DNA of 50,089 nucleotides from SCTG01 sp964384595 (GTDB lineage Bacteria; Nitrospirota; Nitrospiria; Nitrospirales; NS-4), in assembly GCA_964384595.1 (NCBI GenBank), contig CAYLLY010000008.1, positions 1-50,089 of the forward strand, read 5' to 3'. Both the position numbers and the translations under genes were made by a program. Positions 24,901 through 33,910 of this stretch are shown here, in pieces. The notes beneath the pieces were generated by a model that saw nothing but the letters and a program-made list of their open reading frames with translations, had not been told where the DNA came from and did not search any database. How positions within the stretch are numbered: position 1 is the first letter of the stretch; each line of letters begins with the position of its first letter.

Positions 24901-27824
24901 CCAGAGGCAGGATTAATTTGGCAAGTATTGCTTCCTCAGGCGAAGTCTATTTGACCACTTCGGCTGGAGTGACAGACCTCAATGTGGATTCTATTGCGAG
25001 CTTCGGTCGGATGGAGATTTCGCAGAACAGTCGCATCACCGCGCTTGGCGACGGAAGCTCAGGGATACGGATTGCGGCGGGCAACTTGCAGATGGCTGAC
25101 GCCCTTATCAGCACAGCAGCATTCAATTCGGCAAGGGGCGCAACCATTGACATCAGGGCAGATGAACTGCAAATGCGAAGGACGACAATCGACAGCGGCA
25201 GCGATACAGAGTTATTTAACCGTTTCGGGCCCGGTGGTGATATCACGATAGCTGCAACTAACACCATCGCCATGTCGAACAGCATCATCTCCAGTATCAG
25301 TTTCGGCGATGGAGACGCTGGCCGCGTATCAATATCGGCTCGCACCTTTGAGATGACGGGTGATCTGCCGGGTTTGAGCGGGATCAGAACTGAATCCAAT
25401 AGCGGCCTAGGTTCCAACTTCACCGGCACCGGACATGGTGGTGATGTATCAATTAATGCTATGGATTCCATCTCCATCTCTGGCGGCTCGATCTCAAGCT
25501 TCACTTTCGGCAACGGGAATGCCGGAAACGTGACCTTATTGGCACCGACTCTGACGTTGAAAAGCGGCAGCATATCCACTAGCAGCAATGGTGGGGCCGG
25601 GAATGCAGGAGACATCGACATACATGGCCAGTGGGTGACACTCGGGGATGACGTTGTAGGAAGTGGATTTTTATTTGAGATCAGTAGTAGCACGGATAAT
25701 GGTTCTGGTCGAGGAGGCGACATCGCAATTACTGCCACGGATGCTATCTCTATCCTTGGTGGGACCATCGAGAGTGGAGCCGGTGGCGGCACCAGCGACG
25801 GGAATGCGGGCCGCGTGTTCATCGCGGCACCCGACTTGATATTTAAAAACGGCTCTATTACAGCCAACACCAGCGGTGCGGGGAATGGAGGCGACATAGA
25901 GATATACGGAGAACGGGTGACCGTAGGAAGCCTTGGGCCTGCATCGTTTGGCATTTCCAGCGATACCTCTGGCTTCGGTCAGGGGGGCAATATTACGATA
26001 GCGGCCACTGACTCCCTATCGGTATCCGGTAGTATCTCCAGTAGTTCAGTAGGCACCAACTTGTTCTTATCTAATGGAACTGCTGGGCAAGTGACGCTAT
26101 CGGCGCCGACTATGACGATCCAGGGTAGCGTATCCGCTTCTACCCCAGGCAAGGGAAATGCCGGAGACGTGGTGCTACAAGCGGATCGGCTAACGTTAAG
26201 TGGGAGCATCGCCAGTAACACCGGTGATGACATTGGAAAAGGAGGAAATGTCACCCTCACGGTTTCAGACTTCATCACCATGAATGGTGGGAGCATTAGC
26301 GCAGGCACTGGTGGCAGAGGCGATGCCGGCACCGTGTCCATTACAGCACGCACCTTGGACATCGCCGGCGGCGGCAAAATCGACAGCAGCACCAACTCCT
26401 TTGGGAAAGGGGGCGATATCGCCCTTGCAGTCTCAGATTCGGTTTCCATCGCAGGCGGTGCTTTCGCCGGTCCCACCACATCCATCCAGTTTTCCCCCAG
26501 CGGCATTTTCAGCACCACTACAAGCACGGGGGATGCTGGGAAGATCTCCGTGTCAACTGGAACTTTGGACGTCCGTGATGGCGCGCGGATAGACAGCAGC
26601 ACTAGGCAAGCGTTTAGCTTTCCTCCTCCTTCTGGACAGGGCGGAGAAGTGAGCATCATGGCCACGGATGGAATTTCGATCTCCGGCGGAGTATTTGCAA
26701 ACGACGTCCGGTTCGTGTCAGGAGGCGCGATATCCTCAACCACACCGTTTTTCGTTCCAAGCGGTCTCTTCAGCAGCACTTCGGGCAGCGGGAACGCGGG
26801 CACTGTTTCTGTGGTGACCGGATCGTTGGCGCTTTCAGATGGCGCCAGAATTGATACGAGTACCCAAGGTGGTACCGGCAATATATTCATATTCCCCGGG
26901 GGGCAATTCGGCACAATCCCAGGTCCGACCGGACGCGGCGGCGATATCAGTATCCAAGCGGGCTCAGTCTCTATTTCAGGCCAGGATAGTGGCCTGTACA
27001 CCAACAGTGAGCCTGGCACTCTTGTCACCACCACGTTCACATTCTTCCCTGTTTTTTCTTCCACGCAAACTACAACCCCCATAACAGACGGCATCGGGCC
27101 CGGCGGCGACATTCACGTGCAGGCAGGAAATATTCTGCTCAATGATGGCGCGACGATCTCGGCCAAGAGCACGACCGACGGCAATGCCGGCAGCATCACC
27201 ATCACGGCCAGCGATTCCTTCGTGGCACGCGACAGCTTTGTCACCACGGAAGCGACTCAGGCCAACGGCGGCGACATCACGCTGCACGTGGCGGGGCGTC
27301 TCGTGCATCTGGTCAACAGCGAGATCACCACGCATGCGGCAGGGAACGGCGGCAACATCTTGATCGACCCGCAATTCATTGTCGTGGACTCAAGCCGGAT
27401 TATCGCCAGCGCCGGCATCAACGGCGGCAACATCACACTGGTGGCCACCAATGGTATTTTCATCTCCTTCGACAGCATCATCGATGCCTCCGGGTCGCTG
27501 GGCGTCTCCGGTACGATCAGCATCAACTCGCCGGTGACGAACCTCAGCGGGACCCTGGCGCCCCTGTCGCAGGAATTCATGCAGGCGGCCACGCTGCTCT
27601 CGGCCCGCTGCGCGGCGCGCATGAGCGGCAAGTCCAGCAGCTTCGTGCTGGCGGGGCGCGACGGCCTGCCCCCCGCCCCCGGCGGCCTGCAGCCGAGCCC
27701 GCTCATGCTGAACACAGGAGCGAACTCATACGCGTCTGCGCGGTTCGAAGGGGTTGGCCTGCAGAGCCGGCTCCTCGCATTCAATCAAGCAACGCCTGCC
27801 GGGGAGGGAGGGTGCGCCCAGTGA
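21987..27824 (+). CDS. TpsA-type filamentous adhesin with two TPS domains
   Basis: This 1,945-residue exoprotein has a signal peptide (about 1-37), then a filamentous-haemagglutinin N-terminal (TPS) domain (about 38-250) with NQFHSFGLF, NILSRVTGG, NLFLLNPAGVLFG and HVSTADYLRM. A second complete TPS domain follows at about 778-985 (NLFHSFGLF, NILARVTGG, NLYFLNPNGVLFG). The rest is beta-helix repeats of the GNAGxxSI / GxGGDVTI kind, with a cysteine-containing tail (RCAAR, SSFVLAGRDGLPP) typical of this TpsA branch. The TPS domain is the export address read by TpsB, encoded directly downstream with a 13-base overlap. Two addresses in one chain suggest fusion of tandem tpsA genes. Regulatory sites lie upstream (21766-21979). 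Confidence 0.9.
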   Translation: MASRPSEHPLGSLLLRLCLPLFSLCLLLSGPLPASHAVSTAITSDGTLGTTISQSSNVYNINGGTIKGSNQFHSFGLFSVGTGDIASFNGPSSIANILSRVTGGQQSMIDGTLRSTISGANLFLLNPAGVLFGANARLDLSGSFHVSTADYLRMFDGVNSGNFYADPAKDGVPGSVLLSVSPLDFGFLTPKAFGFASSAPASITIQGSFLQVPTGKTLSVVGGDITMTGGSLTAPSGQVNLASVKGQPGEILVANSQPAVGTGQIQLTQGAAIAVSGDPGGSVVIRGGQFMLDNSYMTANTQGGTNGNPVAVDVQATVDVTLSNGAQIFSSASGAGRGGDVTIAAAGSASLGGSISSDTSGSGDAGALSVSARTLATSGTITTTTSGSGHGGDVTITATDSFLMSGVGFGERITTSSTGSGNAGSVSVAARALEMHGAGIITSPGGGHGGDVTLSATDSVLISGGLLQSLTAGTGAGAISISTRVLDLVDGGRIISGGGDITIAASERASLGGVGACGGVPFCGGVPFVGGRIASEMNSIGNAGRISISIPNLLMGSNGIITSSAFSTGNGGDILLNVGRLTLTEGAQVSTSAISGPGGSITVTATDTITISGFSADGFSSRPSRLSTSTSFASGGHITLSAPTITLTDGGQISTLTDSSGSGGTISLTATGLIAISGQSFGLHSGTSTTSSGVFGIISGHGGNIELRAPQVQLADGAFVETSTAAAGRGGDIHVTADILQVDQSHIVTRATSTAGQAGVVILDVGQVSVTGGGFISQDPRGITLDGSLGPALTLSGPDYIISADLGQTRGSNLFHSFGLFNLLAGENATFTGPSLITNILARVTGGQPSFIDGVLRTTIPGANLYFLNPNGVLFGRNARLDVGGSLHVSTADYLRMADGTQFFANLSLGNPLTGVTEAAPSAFGFLNPNPGPITIQGDGVWFNNSMQVPEQQTISVVGGDISIEGGVLKAPRGRINLASIASSGEVYLTTSAGVTDLNVDSIASFGRMEISQNSRITALGDGSSGIRIAAGNLQMADALISTAAFNSARGATIDIRADELQMRRTTIDSGSDTELFNRFGPGGDITIAATNTIAMSNSIISSISFGDGDAGRVSISARTFEMTGDLPGLSGIRTESNSGLGSNFTGTGHGGDVSINAMDSISISGGSISSFTFGNGNAGNVTLLAPTLTLKSGSISTSSNGGAGNAGDIDIHGQWVTLGDDVVGSGFLFEISSSTDNGSGRGGDIAITATDAISILGGTIESGAGGGTSDGNAGRVFIAAPDLIFKNGSITANTSGAGNGGDIEIYGERVTVGSLGPASFGISSDTSGFGQGGNITIAATDSLSVSGSISSSSVGTNLFLSNGTAGQVTLSAPTMTIQGSVSASTPGKGNAGDVVLQADRLTLSGSIASNTGDDIGKGGNVTLTVSDFITMNGGSISAGTGGRGDAGTVSITARTLDIAGGGKIDSSTNSFGKGGDIALAVSDSVSIAGGAFAGPTTSIQFSPSGIFSTTTSTGDAGKISVSTGTLDVRDGARIDSSTRQAFSFPPPSGQGGEVSIMATDGISISGGVFANDVRFVSGGAISSTTPFFVPSGLFSSTSGSGNAGTVSVVTGSLALSDGARIDTSTQGGTGNIFIFPGGQFGTIPGPTGRGGDISIQAGSVSISGQDSGLYTNSEPGTLVTTTFTFFPVFSSTQTTTPITDGIGPGGDIHVQAGNILLNDGATISAKSTTDGNAGSITITASDSFVARDSFVTTEATQANGGDITLHVAGRLVHLVNSEITTHAAGNGGNILIDPQFIVVDSSRIIASAGINGGNITLVATNGIFISFDSIIDASGSLGVSGTISINSPVTNLSGTLAPLSQEFMQAATLLSARCAARMSGKSSSFVLAGRDGLPPAPGGLQPSPLMLNTGANSYASARFEGVGLQSRLLAFNQATPAGEGGCAQ

Positions 27825-29575
27825 CCTATGGGGTCACCATTCTATGCGTCATGATGATTCTGGCGAGTTCTCCAGCGTGGGGGCAGGTGGCCCCTGTGAT
27901 TCCTCCCCCGTTGCCGCCGGAACGACCCGCGCTGCCGAAAGAGGTGCCGCCTTCCCGCCCGCCTGCCACGGTTTTGCCTCCCGTGCCGCTGCCGCCGGAA
28001 GAGGACCGCGGGAAGCAGTTTCCTGACCTTCGCGTGGTTGTCCGCCAGGTCCTCGTGACCGGCAGCACGGTCCTGACCCAGGAGGAAGTAACAAAGATCG
28101 TCGGCCCCTATCTGAACCGGGAAGTGACGTCCGAGGACCTGGAGGCGCTCCGGCTGGCGCTGACCCTGGCCTACGTCAACAAAGGGTACGCCACGTCCGG
28201 CGCGATCATTCCCGACCAGACCGTGGCGGGCGGCGTGATCACGTTCCAGATCATCGAAGGCCGGCTGACCGGCATCGAGGTGGAAGGCAACGAATGGTTC
28301 CGCTCGGGCTATATCCAGGATCGCCTGGCGCTCGGAGCCGGACCGCCCCTGAACGTCAATCCCTTGCAGGAGCGGCTGCAACTGCTGCAGCAAGACGACC
28401 GCATTCAACGCGTCAACGCGGAGCTCAAACCGGGCGTGAACCCAGGCGAGAGCGTGCTGAAAGTGCGCATGGCCGAAGCCAGTCCCTATAAGGCCTGGCT
28501 GGAGTTCAACAACTACCAGTCCCCGACGGTGGGTGCGGAACGCGGGCTGTTCACCGTCGCCCATCAAAATCTGACAGGAAACGGCGACTCGCTGAGCTTC
28601 CGGTACGGCAGGTCCGAGGGGGTGGACCCGCAGATCGAGACCCGTTACTCCCTGCCTCTCAACGCCCATGACACGACCCTCATCTTGCAGTACCGGAAGA
28701 ACGTCTTTCTGGTCATTGATCCGTCATTCATCGACCTGGGCATCAAAAGCGAATCGGAAATCTATGGCGTCACGATCCGCCATCCGGTCTACCGATCCTT
28801 GAACCAGGAATTCGCGTTGGCGCTCACGGGCGAGCATCTGGCTAATCGGATTTCGGTGCCCGATTTCGACGGCGAATTATTCGCGGTCGGCAGCCGCGGC
28901 GGCGAATCGGTCATCTCGGCTTTCCGGTTCTCCCAGGAATGGGTGCATCGGACGCCGAACCAGGTCATTGCGGCGAACTCCCGATTTTCAGCGGGCTTTG
29001 ACCTGTTCGGCGCGGTCGTCAACAGCGACCGGGTGCTCACCGTCGCCGGCGGGAACGCCGTCGAGAGGAGAATTCCAGACGGGCAGTTCTTCGCCTGGCT
29101 GGGCCAATTGCAATACGCGCGCCGGTTGGACCCCTGGGGGATCCAGATCATCGGCCGCGTGGACTGCCAATTGGCGAATGATCGTCTGTTCCCCTTGGAG
29201 CAAATTTCGGTGGGGGGACGCTACACCGTGCGGGGCTACCGCGAGAACACCTTCGTCCGGGACGATGGGCTGCTCGCCTCCCTTGAGTTCCGCATTCCGG
29301 CCGTTCGTTCGGCCGCCGGGCAGGATATCATCCAGGTGGCGCCGTTCGTGGACTTCGGGCGGAGCTGGACGAGAAAACCGAACTACGTGGACGGTGAAAA
29401 CGACCACGGCGATACCATCACCAGCGCCGGGCTCGGACTGATCTGGATCATCGCCGGCGGAAGCCGGTTCGAGTCCTACTGGGGAAAGCGGTTGAACCGC
29501 GTGCCCGTCCCGGAGCGGGGGAAGGACATTCAGGATTTCGGCTTTCACCTGCAGCTCGTCATCGAGGTGCTCTAG
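27812..29575 (+). CDS. TpsB outer-membrane transporter (FhaC/ShlB/HecB family)
   Basis: This 587-residue protein has a signal peptide (about 1-25), a proline-rich linker (to about 65), two POTRA domains (about 70-225) and a C-terminal 16-strand-type barrel. The conserved VRGY motif (473-476), which sits on the pore loop of the Omp85/TpsB superfamily, is present. It should bind the TPS domain of the adhesin encoded just upstream and translocate it across the outer membrane. The GTG start, behind GGGGAGGGAG, overlaps the tpsA end by 13 bases, so production of the pair is coupled. Length is normal for the family. Confidence 0.93.
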   Translation: MRPVTYGVTILCVMMILASSPAWGQVAPVIPPPLPPERPALPKEVPPSRPPATVLPPVPLPPEEDRGKQFPDLRVVVRQVLVTGSTVLTQEEVTKIVGPYLNREVTSEDLEALRLALTLAYVNKGYATSGAIIPDQTVAGGVITFQIIEGRLTGIEVEGNEWFRSGYIQDRLALGAGPPLNVNPLQERLQLLQQDDRIQRVNAELKPGVNPGESVLKVRMAEASPYKAWLEFNNYQSPTVGAERGLFTVAHQNLTGNGDSLSFRYGRSEGVDPQIETRYSLPLNAHDTTLILQYRKNVFLVIDPSFIDLGIKSESEIYGVTIRHPVYRSLNQEFALALTGEHLANRISVPDFDGELFAVGSRGGESVISAFRFSQEWVHRTPNQVIAANSRFSAGFDLFGAVVNSDRVLTVAGGNAVERRIPDGQFFAWLGQLQYARRLDPWGIQIIGRVDCQLANDRLFPLEQISVGGRYTVRGYRENTFVRDDGLLASLEFRIPAVRSAAGQDIIQVAPFVDFGRSWTRKPNYVDGENDHGDTITSAGLGLIWIIAGGSRFESYWGKRLNRVPVPERGKDIQDFGFHLQLVIEVL

Positions 29576-29589
29576 CGGAGGGCAACGAC

Positions 29590-31929
29590 ATGAAACACGC
29601 GCCCTGCCTGCCTCTTCATTCGAACGCGTTCGTCGCCCTGTGCCTGGTGGCGCTCGCGCTCCTGTCTCTCGACCTGGCCGCAGCCTTTGCCGCTCCTGCG
29701 ACTGCCGAAGTGTCCCAGGCAGGAGCCTACATGGAAGACGGCGCGAAGGCGTACCGGCAAGGGGCCTTCGAGCAGGCGACGCTCAAATGGCTGGAGGCCG
29801 CCCGGCTCTACGAGCAGGAACGAAAACCCAGGGAGGAAAGCGAGGCGCTCACCCACCTGTCTGAAGCCTACGCATCGCTCGGCCACTACAAAAAGGCTCA
29901 GCAAAGCCTCGAACTGGCCCTGGCCCGCGCCAAGGAATCCGGGGACCGGGCGCAGACCGCGTTGGTTCTGGGGAACCTCGGCAATGCGCTCCTCTTCACG
30001 GGGCGGACGGAGCAAGCGCATCAATCGTTGACGGAAGCGCTGACCATGGCGCGGGCGCAGGAGAATCCGGACCTGACGGCAGGGATTCTCAACAACATGG
30101 GGAACCTGTTGACCGCACAGAAAAAGCACGAAGAAGCCGTCGGCGCCTACACGGAAAGCGCGGCGCTGGCCCAAAAGGCCGGGAACAGGTTGCTGGCAGC
30201 GCGCGCGCTCAGCAACGCCGCCACGGCCCTCCTGCAGAACGAGCGGTACAAGGACGCCCACGCCCGGCTGGAGCAGGCCCTGGAACAGACCCAGGGACTG
30301 GCCTCTTCGCACGACAAGGCCTACGGGCTCATCAACATCGGCTCGATCTACGAAGACCTCCGCCCCCATCTGACCAACTCCAATGATACCCTGCTGCTCC
30401 GAGCCAACCGGCTGTTCACGGAAGCGGCCGCCATCGCCGAAGCGATCGGGGACCCCCGCGCGGTCTCGTATGCCTGGGGGTACCTGGGCCGCCAGTATGA
30501 AGGCGAACGCCGGTCGCAGGAGGCCCTGTCCCTGACGCGCAAGGCGATCTTCGCCGCGCAGCAGGTGAACGCGCCCGAAGCGCTGTACCGGTGGCAATGG
30601 CAAACGGGCCGCCTGCTGAGGACGCAGGGAAAACTCGATGACGCGATCGCGGCGTTCCGGCGGGCCGTGTACACTCTTCAGCCGCTCCGCCAGGAAATGT
30701 CCTTCGACTACAGCCGGGTCCAATCGGCGTTCCGCGAATCCGTGGGGCCGCTCTTCTTCGAGTTGGCCGATCTCCTCCTGCAGCGCGCCGCGGTGACCCA
30801 GGAACGGAAAGAATATGAGCCGTATCTCATCGAAGCGCGCGAAACGGTCGAATCGCTCAAGGCCGCCGAGCTGCAAGACTACTTCAAGGACGATTGCGTG
30901 GAGGCCATGCGCTCCCACGTCAAGAGCCTGGATATCGTCTCCCAGACGGCCGTCGTCGTGTATCCCATTCTCCTTCCCGACCGCACGGAATTGCTGGTGA
31001 GTTTCCCGTCCGGGTTGAAGCGATTTGCCGTGCCGGTCGGCGCCACGGCTCTGACGCAAGAGGTGCGGGACTTTCGCCACAATCTCGAGAAACGGACGAG
31101 CCGGGATTACCTCGTTCATGCCCAGCGGTTATACGACTGGCTGATCCGCCCTCTCGATCCTGATCTGGCCGCCGCCGCCGTCAACACCCTGGTCTTTGTG
31201 CCGGACGGGCCCCTTCGGACGATCCCCATGGCCGCGCTGCATGACGGCAAGGAGTTTCTGATCGCCAAGTACGCGGTGGCGACCACGCCGGGGCTCAACC
31301 TGACCGACCCCCGTCCGCTGAAGCGGGAGAATATCAGGCTGCTGTCGGGAGGCCTGACGGAATCGGTGCAGGGATTCCCGGCCCTGCCGAATGTCTCCAG
31401 CGAGCTCCAGGCCATTCGGAAACTCTACGGAGGCGACTTGCTGCTCGACAAGGATTTCATCGTCACGAAGCTGGAAAAGGAGTTAAAGGAAGGACAGTTC
31501 TCCATCGTGCATATCGCCTCGCACGGCAATTTCGACAGCGACGTCGCGAACACCTTCATCCTTACCTTTGACGACAAATTGACGATGGATCGCCTCGATC
31601 AATACGTGGGGCTTTTCAAGTTCCGGGACAAGCCCCTGGAGTTGTTGACGTTAAGCGCCTGTGAGACCGCCGCCGGTGACGATCGCGCGGCGTTGGGGCT
31701 CGCCGGCATCGCGATCAAGGCAGGCGCCAGGAGCGCCCTCGCCACTCTGTGGTTCATCAATGATCAAGCGGCGTCGGAACTGGTCGCCGAGTTTTACCGG
31801 CAGCTCCAGGACTCATCCATATCCAAGGCCGTCGCGCTTCAGCGGGCCCAGTTGAAACTGCTGGAGCATCCGGTCTATCAGCATCCGGCATACTGGGCTC
31901 CATTTCTGTTATTGAATAATTGGCTGTAA
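29590..31929 (+). CDS. Exported TPR-CHAT protease
   Basis: This 779-residue protein has a signal peptide (about 1-34), TPR units (about 45-330), a helical linker and a C-terminal CHAT domain (about 480-779). CHAT is a caspase-like cysteine protease fold; the catalytic pair H645 (in ASHGN) and C691 (in LSACETA) is intact. The signal peptide places it outside the cytoplasm, unlike the CHAT proteases of CRISPR or defence systems. It begins 14 bases after tpsB with GGAGGG before the ATG, and ends 1 base before the cyclase gene. It may process or release the TpsA adhesin or sense envelope events; the substrate is unknown. Confidence 0.9.
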   Translation: MKHAPCLPLHSNAFVALCLVALALLSLDLAAAFAAPATAEVSQAGAYMEDGAKAYRQGAFEQATLKWLEAARLYEQERKPREESEALTHLSEAYASLGHYKKAQQSLELALARAKESGDRAQTALVLGNLGNALLFTGRTEQAHQSLTEALTMARAQENPDLTAGILNNMGNLLTAQKKHEEAVGAYTESAALAQKAGNRLLAARALSNAATALLQNERYKDAHARLEQALEQTQGLASSHDKAYGLINIGSIYEDLRPHLTNSNDTLLLRANRLFTEAAAIAEAIGDPRAVSYAWGYLGRQYEGERRSQEALSLTRKAIFAAQQVNAPEALYRWQWQTGRLLRTQGKLDDAIAAFRRAVYTLQPLRQEMSFDYSRVQSAFRESVGPLFFELADLLLQRAAVTQERKEYEPYLIEARETVESLKAAELQDYFKDDCVEAMRSHVKSLDIVSQTAVVVYPILLPDRTELLVSFPSGLKRFAVPVGATALTQEVRDFRHNLEKRTSRDYLVHAQRLYDWLIRPLDPDLAAAAVNTLVFVPDGPLRTIPMAALHDGKEFLIAKYAVATTPGLNLTDPRPLKRENIRLLSGGLTESVQGFPALPNVSSELQAIRKLYGGDLLLDKDFIVTKLEKELKEGQFSIVHIASHGNFDSDVANTFILTFDDKLTMDRLDQYVGLFKFRDKPLELLTLSACETAAGDDRAALGLAGIAIKAGARSALATLWFINDQAASELVAEFYRQLQDSSISKAVALQRAQLKLLEHPVYQHPAYWAPFLLLNNWL

Positions 31930-31930
31930 C

Positions 31931-33910
31931 ATGAGCGCACAGGCCGTGGACACGATCCTCAAAAGCTTGCGCTCTCCGCTGGTGGCCGTCATCGTCGTCA
32001 GCGCGGCGGTCGTGCTGGCGGTTTTCGCGCTCCGCGGCGCCGGCCACCTTGAATCCATGGAACTGTCGGCATACGACTGGTTCGTCAGATTACTACCCGA
32101 AGACTCCGCGCCGGATCCCCGCATCGTCCTCATCGGCATCACCGAGAACGATATCCGCCGGCAGCAGCGCTGGCCGTTGACGGACGCCACGATGGCGCTG
32201 GCGCTGGAGAAGCTCATACAGTACCGGCCACGCGCTATCGGGTTGGACATCTACCGTGACTTCCCGGTGCCGCCCGGAGGCGAGGCGCTGGACGCGATCC
32301 TGACCCGCAATGCCCGCATCATCACGGTAATGAAATTCGGGGGTGGCGCGCAAGCCAGCATCCCGCCCCCGCCGGCGTTGAAGCACACCGATCAGGTCGG
32401 CTTCAACGACCTCCTCCCGGACCGCGACGGGATCATTCGCCGCGCGTTGCTGTTCCTGGACGACGGCGTGCGCACGGTCCATTCCCTGCCTCTCCGGCTG
32501 GCGCTCCTGTATTTGCAGGCGGCGGGGATCACCGCGCAGTCCGATCCGGCGGACCCGGAGCATCTCCGGTTGGGGCCGACCGCCTTGCGGCCGCTCGAGG
32601 CCCACGACGGGGCGTATGTCGGCATGGACGCGCGGGGCTATCAGATCATGCTCGACTTCCGCGGCGCCGGCGCGCCGCTGACATCGTTCTCCCTGACCGC
32701 CCTGCTCGCCGGGCAGATCAATCCCGAGTCGATCAGGAACAAGATCGTGCTGATGGGAGTCACGGCGGAGAGCGTGCCCGATCTCTTTCATACCCCCTAC
32801 AGTTCCGGCCTCGGCGCGGAGCGGCGGGCGATGTACGGGGTGATGATCCATGCGCATATCGTCGGCCAATTGCTCCGCGCCGGCCTGGACGGGCGCTCCC
32901 TGCTCACGCCTGCGAACAAAAACCAGGAGTCGCTGTGGATCGCGCTGTGGGGGCTTCTGGGCGGCGCGCTCGGGCTGGGCGTACGATCCCCCTGGCGCTT
33001 TGCCCTGTCCGCCATCGGCGGCCTGACGCTGCTCGCGTTCCTCGTGCATCTTGCGTTCCTGCGGGAATGGTGGCTCCCGTTCGTCCCTCCAGCGCTGGCG
33101 TGGCTGACCTCCTCTTCGCTCATCACCGCCTATGTGTCCAACCAGGAAAAGCGGGACCGGGCCCTCCTCATGAACCTGTTTAAGAAGCACGTCTCCCAGG
33201 AAGTCGCCGAGACGATTTGGGCGCAGCGGGACCAGTTTTTGGACGGCGGCCGGCTCCGCACCCAGAAAGTGATCGTCACCGTGCTGTTCACCGACTTGGA
33301 AGGCTTTACCCCGGTGTCCGAAAAAATGGAGCCGCATGCCCTCCTGGACTGGTTGAACGACTACATGGAAACGATGGCCCAGTTGGTCATCCAACACGGT
33401 GGGATCATTGACGACTATTACGGCGACTCGATCAAAGCGGACTTCGGGGTGCCGTTCCCGCGATCCACCGACGCCGAGATCGGCCAAGATGCGCGGAACG
33501 CGGTGGAGTGCGCCCTGGCCATGGAACAGGAAATGGAACGCCTCAACACGCTCTGGTCCGAGCAGCATCGGTCGCTCGTCAGGATGCGCATCGGCATCAA
33601 CACCGGCCCGGCCGTCGCCGGCAGCCTGGGCACCGCGCAACGCCTGAAGTTCACGACCATCGGGGACACGGTCAACGTCGCCTCAAGACTGGAGAGTTTC
33701 GACAAAGATGCGGCCGATCCCTATTTCGGAGCCAGTCCCTGCCGCATCCTCGTCGGCGAATCAACGTTGAGGTATCTGGGCGATCACTACCGCTTCGAGC
33801 GAATCGGCGTCACGAGCTTGAAAGGAAAAGAAGAGAAAATCGTCGTCTACCGCCTTTTCGACCGGGCCGATCCGGCTCCGTCGAAGGCCACACAGGAGGA
33901 ACGCGTATGA
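31931..33910 (+). CDS. CHASE2-domain adenylyl cyclase
   Basis: This 659-residue membrane protein has an N-terminal helix (about 15-36), a CHASE2 sensor domain (about 38-330), three membrane helices (about 340-405) and a class III cyclase domain (about 444-645). Metal-binding D455 and D499, adenine-selecting K573 and D579, and N582/R586 are present, so it should make cAMP. From the linker onward it is very similar to the cyclase at 16931, including the stretch RALLMNLF followed by HVS and DQFLDGGRLR, but it lacks the PilZ domain. It starts 1 base after the CHAT stop and overlaps the DUF928 gene by 4 bases, so it is part of the TPS operon and may sense export or adhesion. Confidence 0.92.
   Translation: MSAQAVDTILKSLRSPLVAVIVVSAAVVLAVFALRGAGHLESMELSAYDWFVRLLPEDSAPDPRIVLIGITENDIRRQQRWPLTDATMALALEKLIQYRPRAIGLDIYRDFPVPPGGEALDAILTRNARIITVMKFGGGAQASIPPPPALKHTDQVGFNDLLPDRDGIIRRALLFLDDGVRTVHSLPLRLALLYLQAAGITAQSDPADPEHLRLGPTALRPLEAHDGAYVGMDARGYQIMLDFRGAGAPLTSFSLTALLAGQINPESIRNKIVLMGVTAESVPDLFHTPYSSGLGAERRAMYGVMIHAHIVGQLLRAGLDGRSLLTPANKNQESLWIALWGLLGGALGLGVRSPWRFALSAIGGLTLLAFLVHLAFLREWWLPFVPPALAWLTSSSLITAYVSNQEKRDRALLMNLFKKHVSQEVAETIWAQRDQFLDGGRLRTQKVIVTVLFTDLEGFTPVSEKMEPHALLDWLNDYMETMAQLVIQHGGIIDDYYGDSIKADFGVPFPRSTDAEIGQDARNAVECALAMEQEMERLNTLWSEQHRSLVRMRIGINTGPAVAGSLGTAQRLKFTTIGDTVNVASRLESFDKDAADPYFGASPCRILVGESTLRYLGDHYRFERIGVTSLKGKEEKIVVYRLFDRADPAPSKATQEERV

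Noticed and set aside
25204..25210. Extra GATACAG half-site
   Set aside because: It lies within tpsA coding sequence and has no partner half-site at the expected spacing.
29572..31119. 515-codon leftward open frame opposite the TPR-CHAT gene
   Set aside because: Antisense to a well-supported gene with a signal peptide, TPRs and catalytic residues; no ribosome site or domain.
32093..33640. 515-codon leftward open frame opposite the second cyclase gene
   Set aside because: The same kind of shadow; the sense strand encodes intact CHASE2 and cyclase domains.
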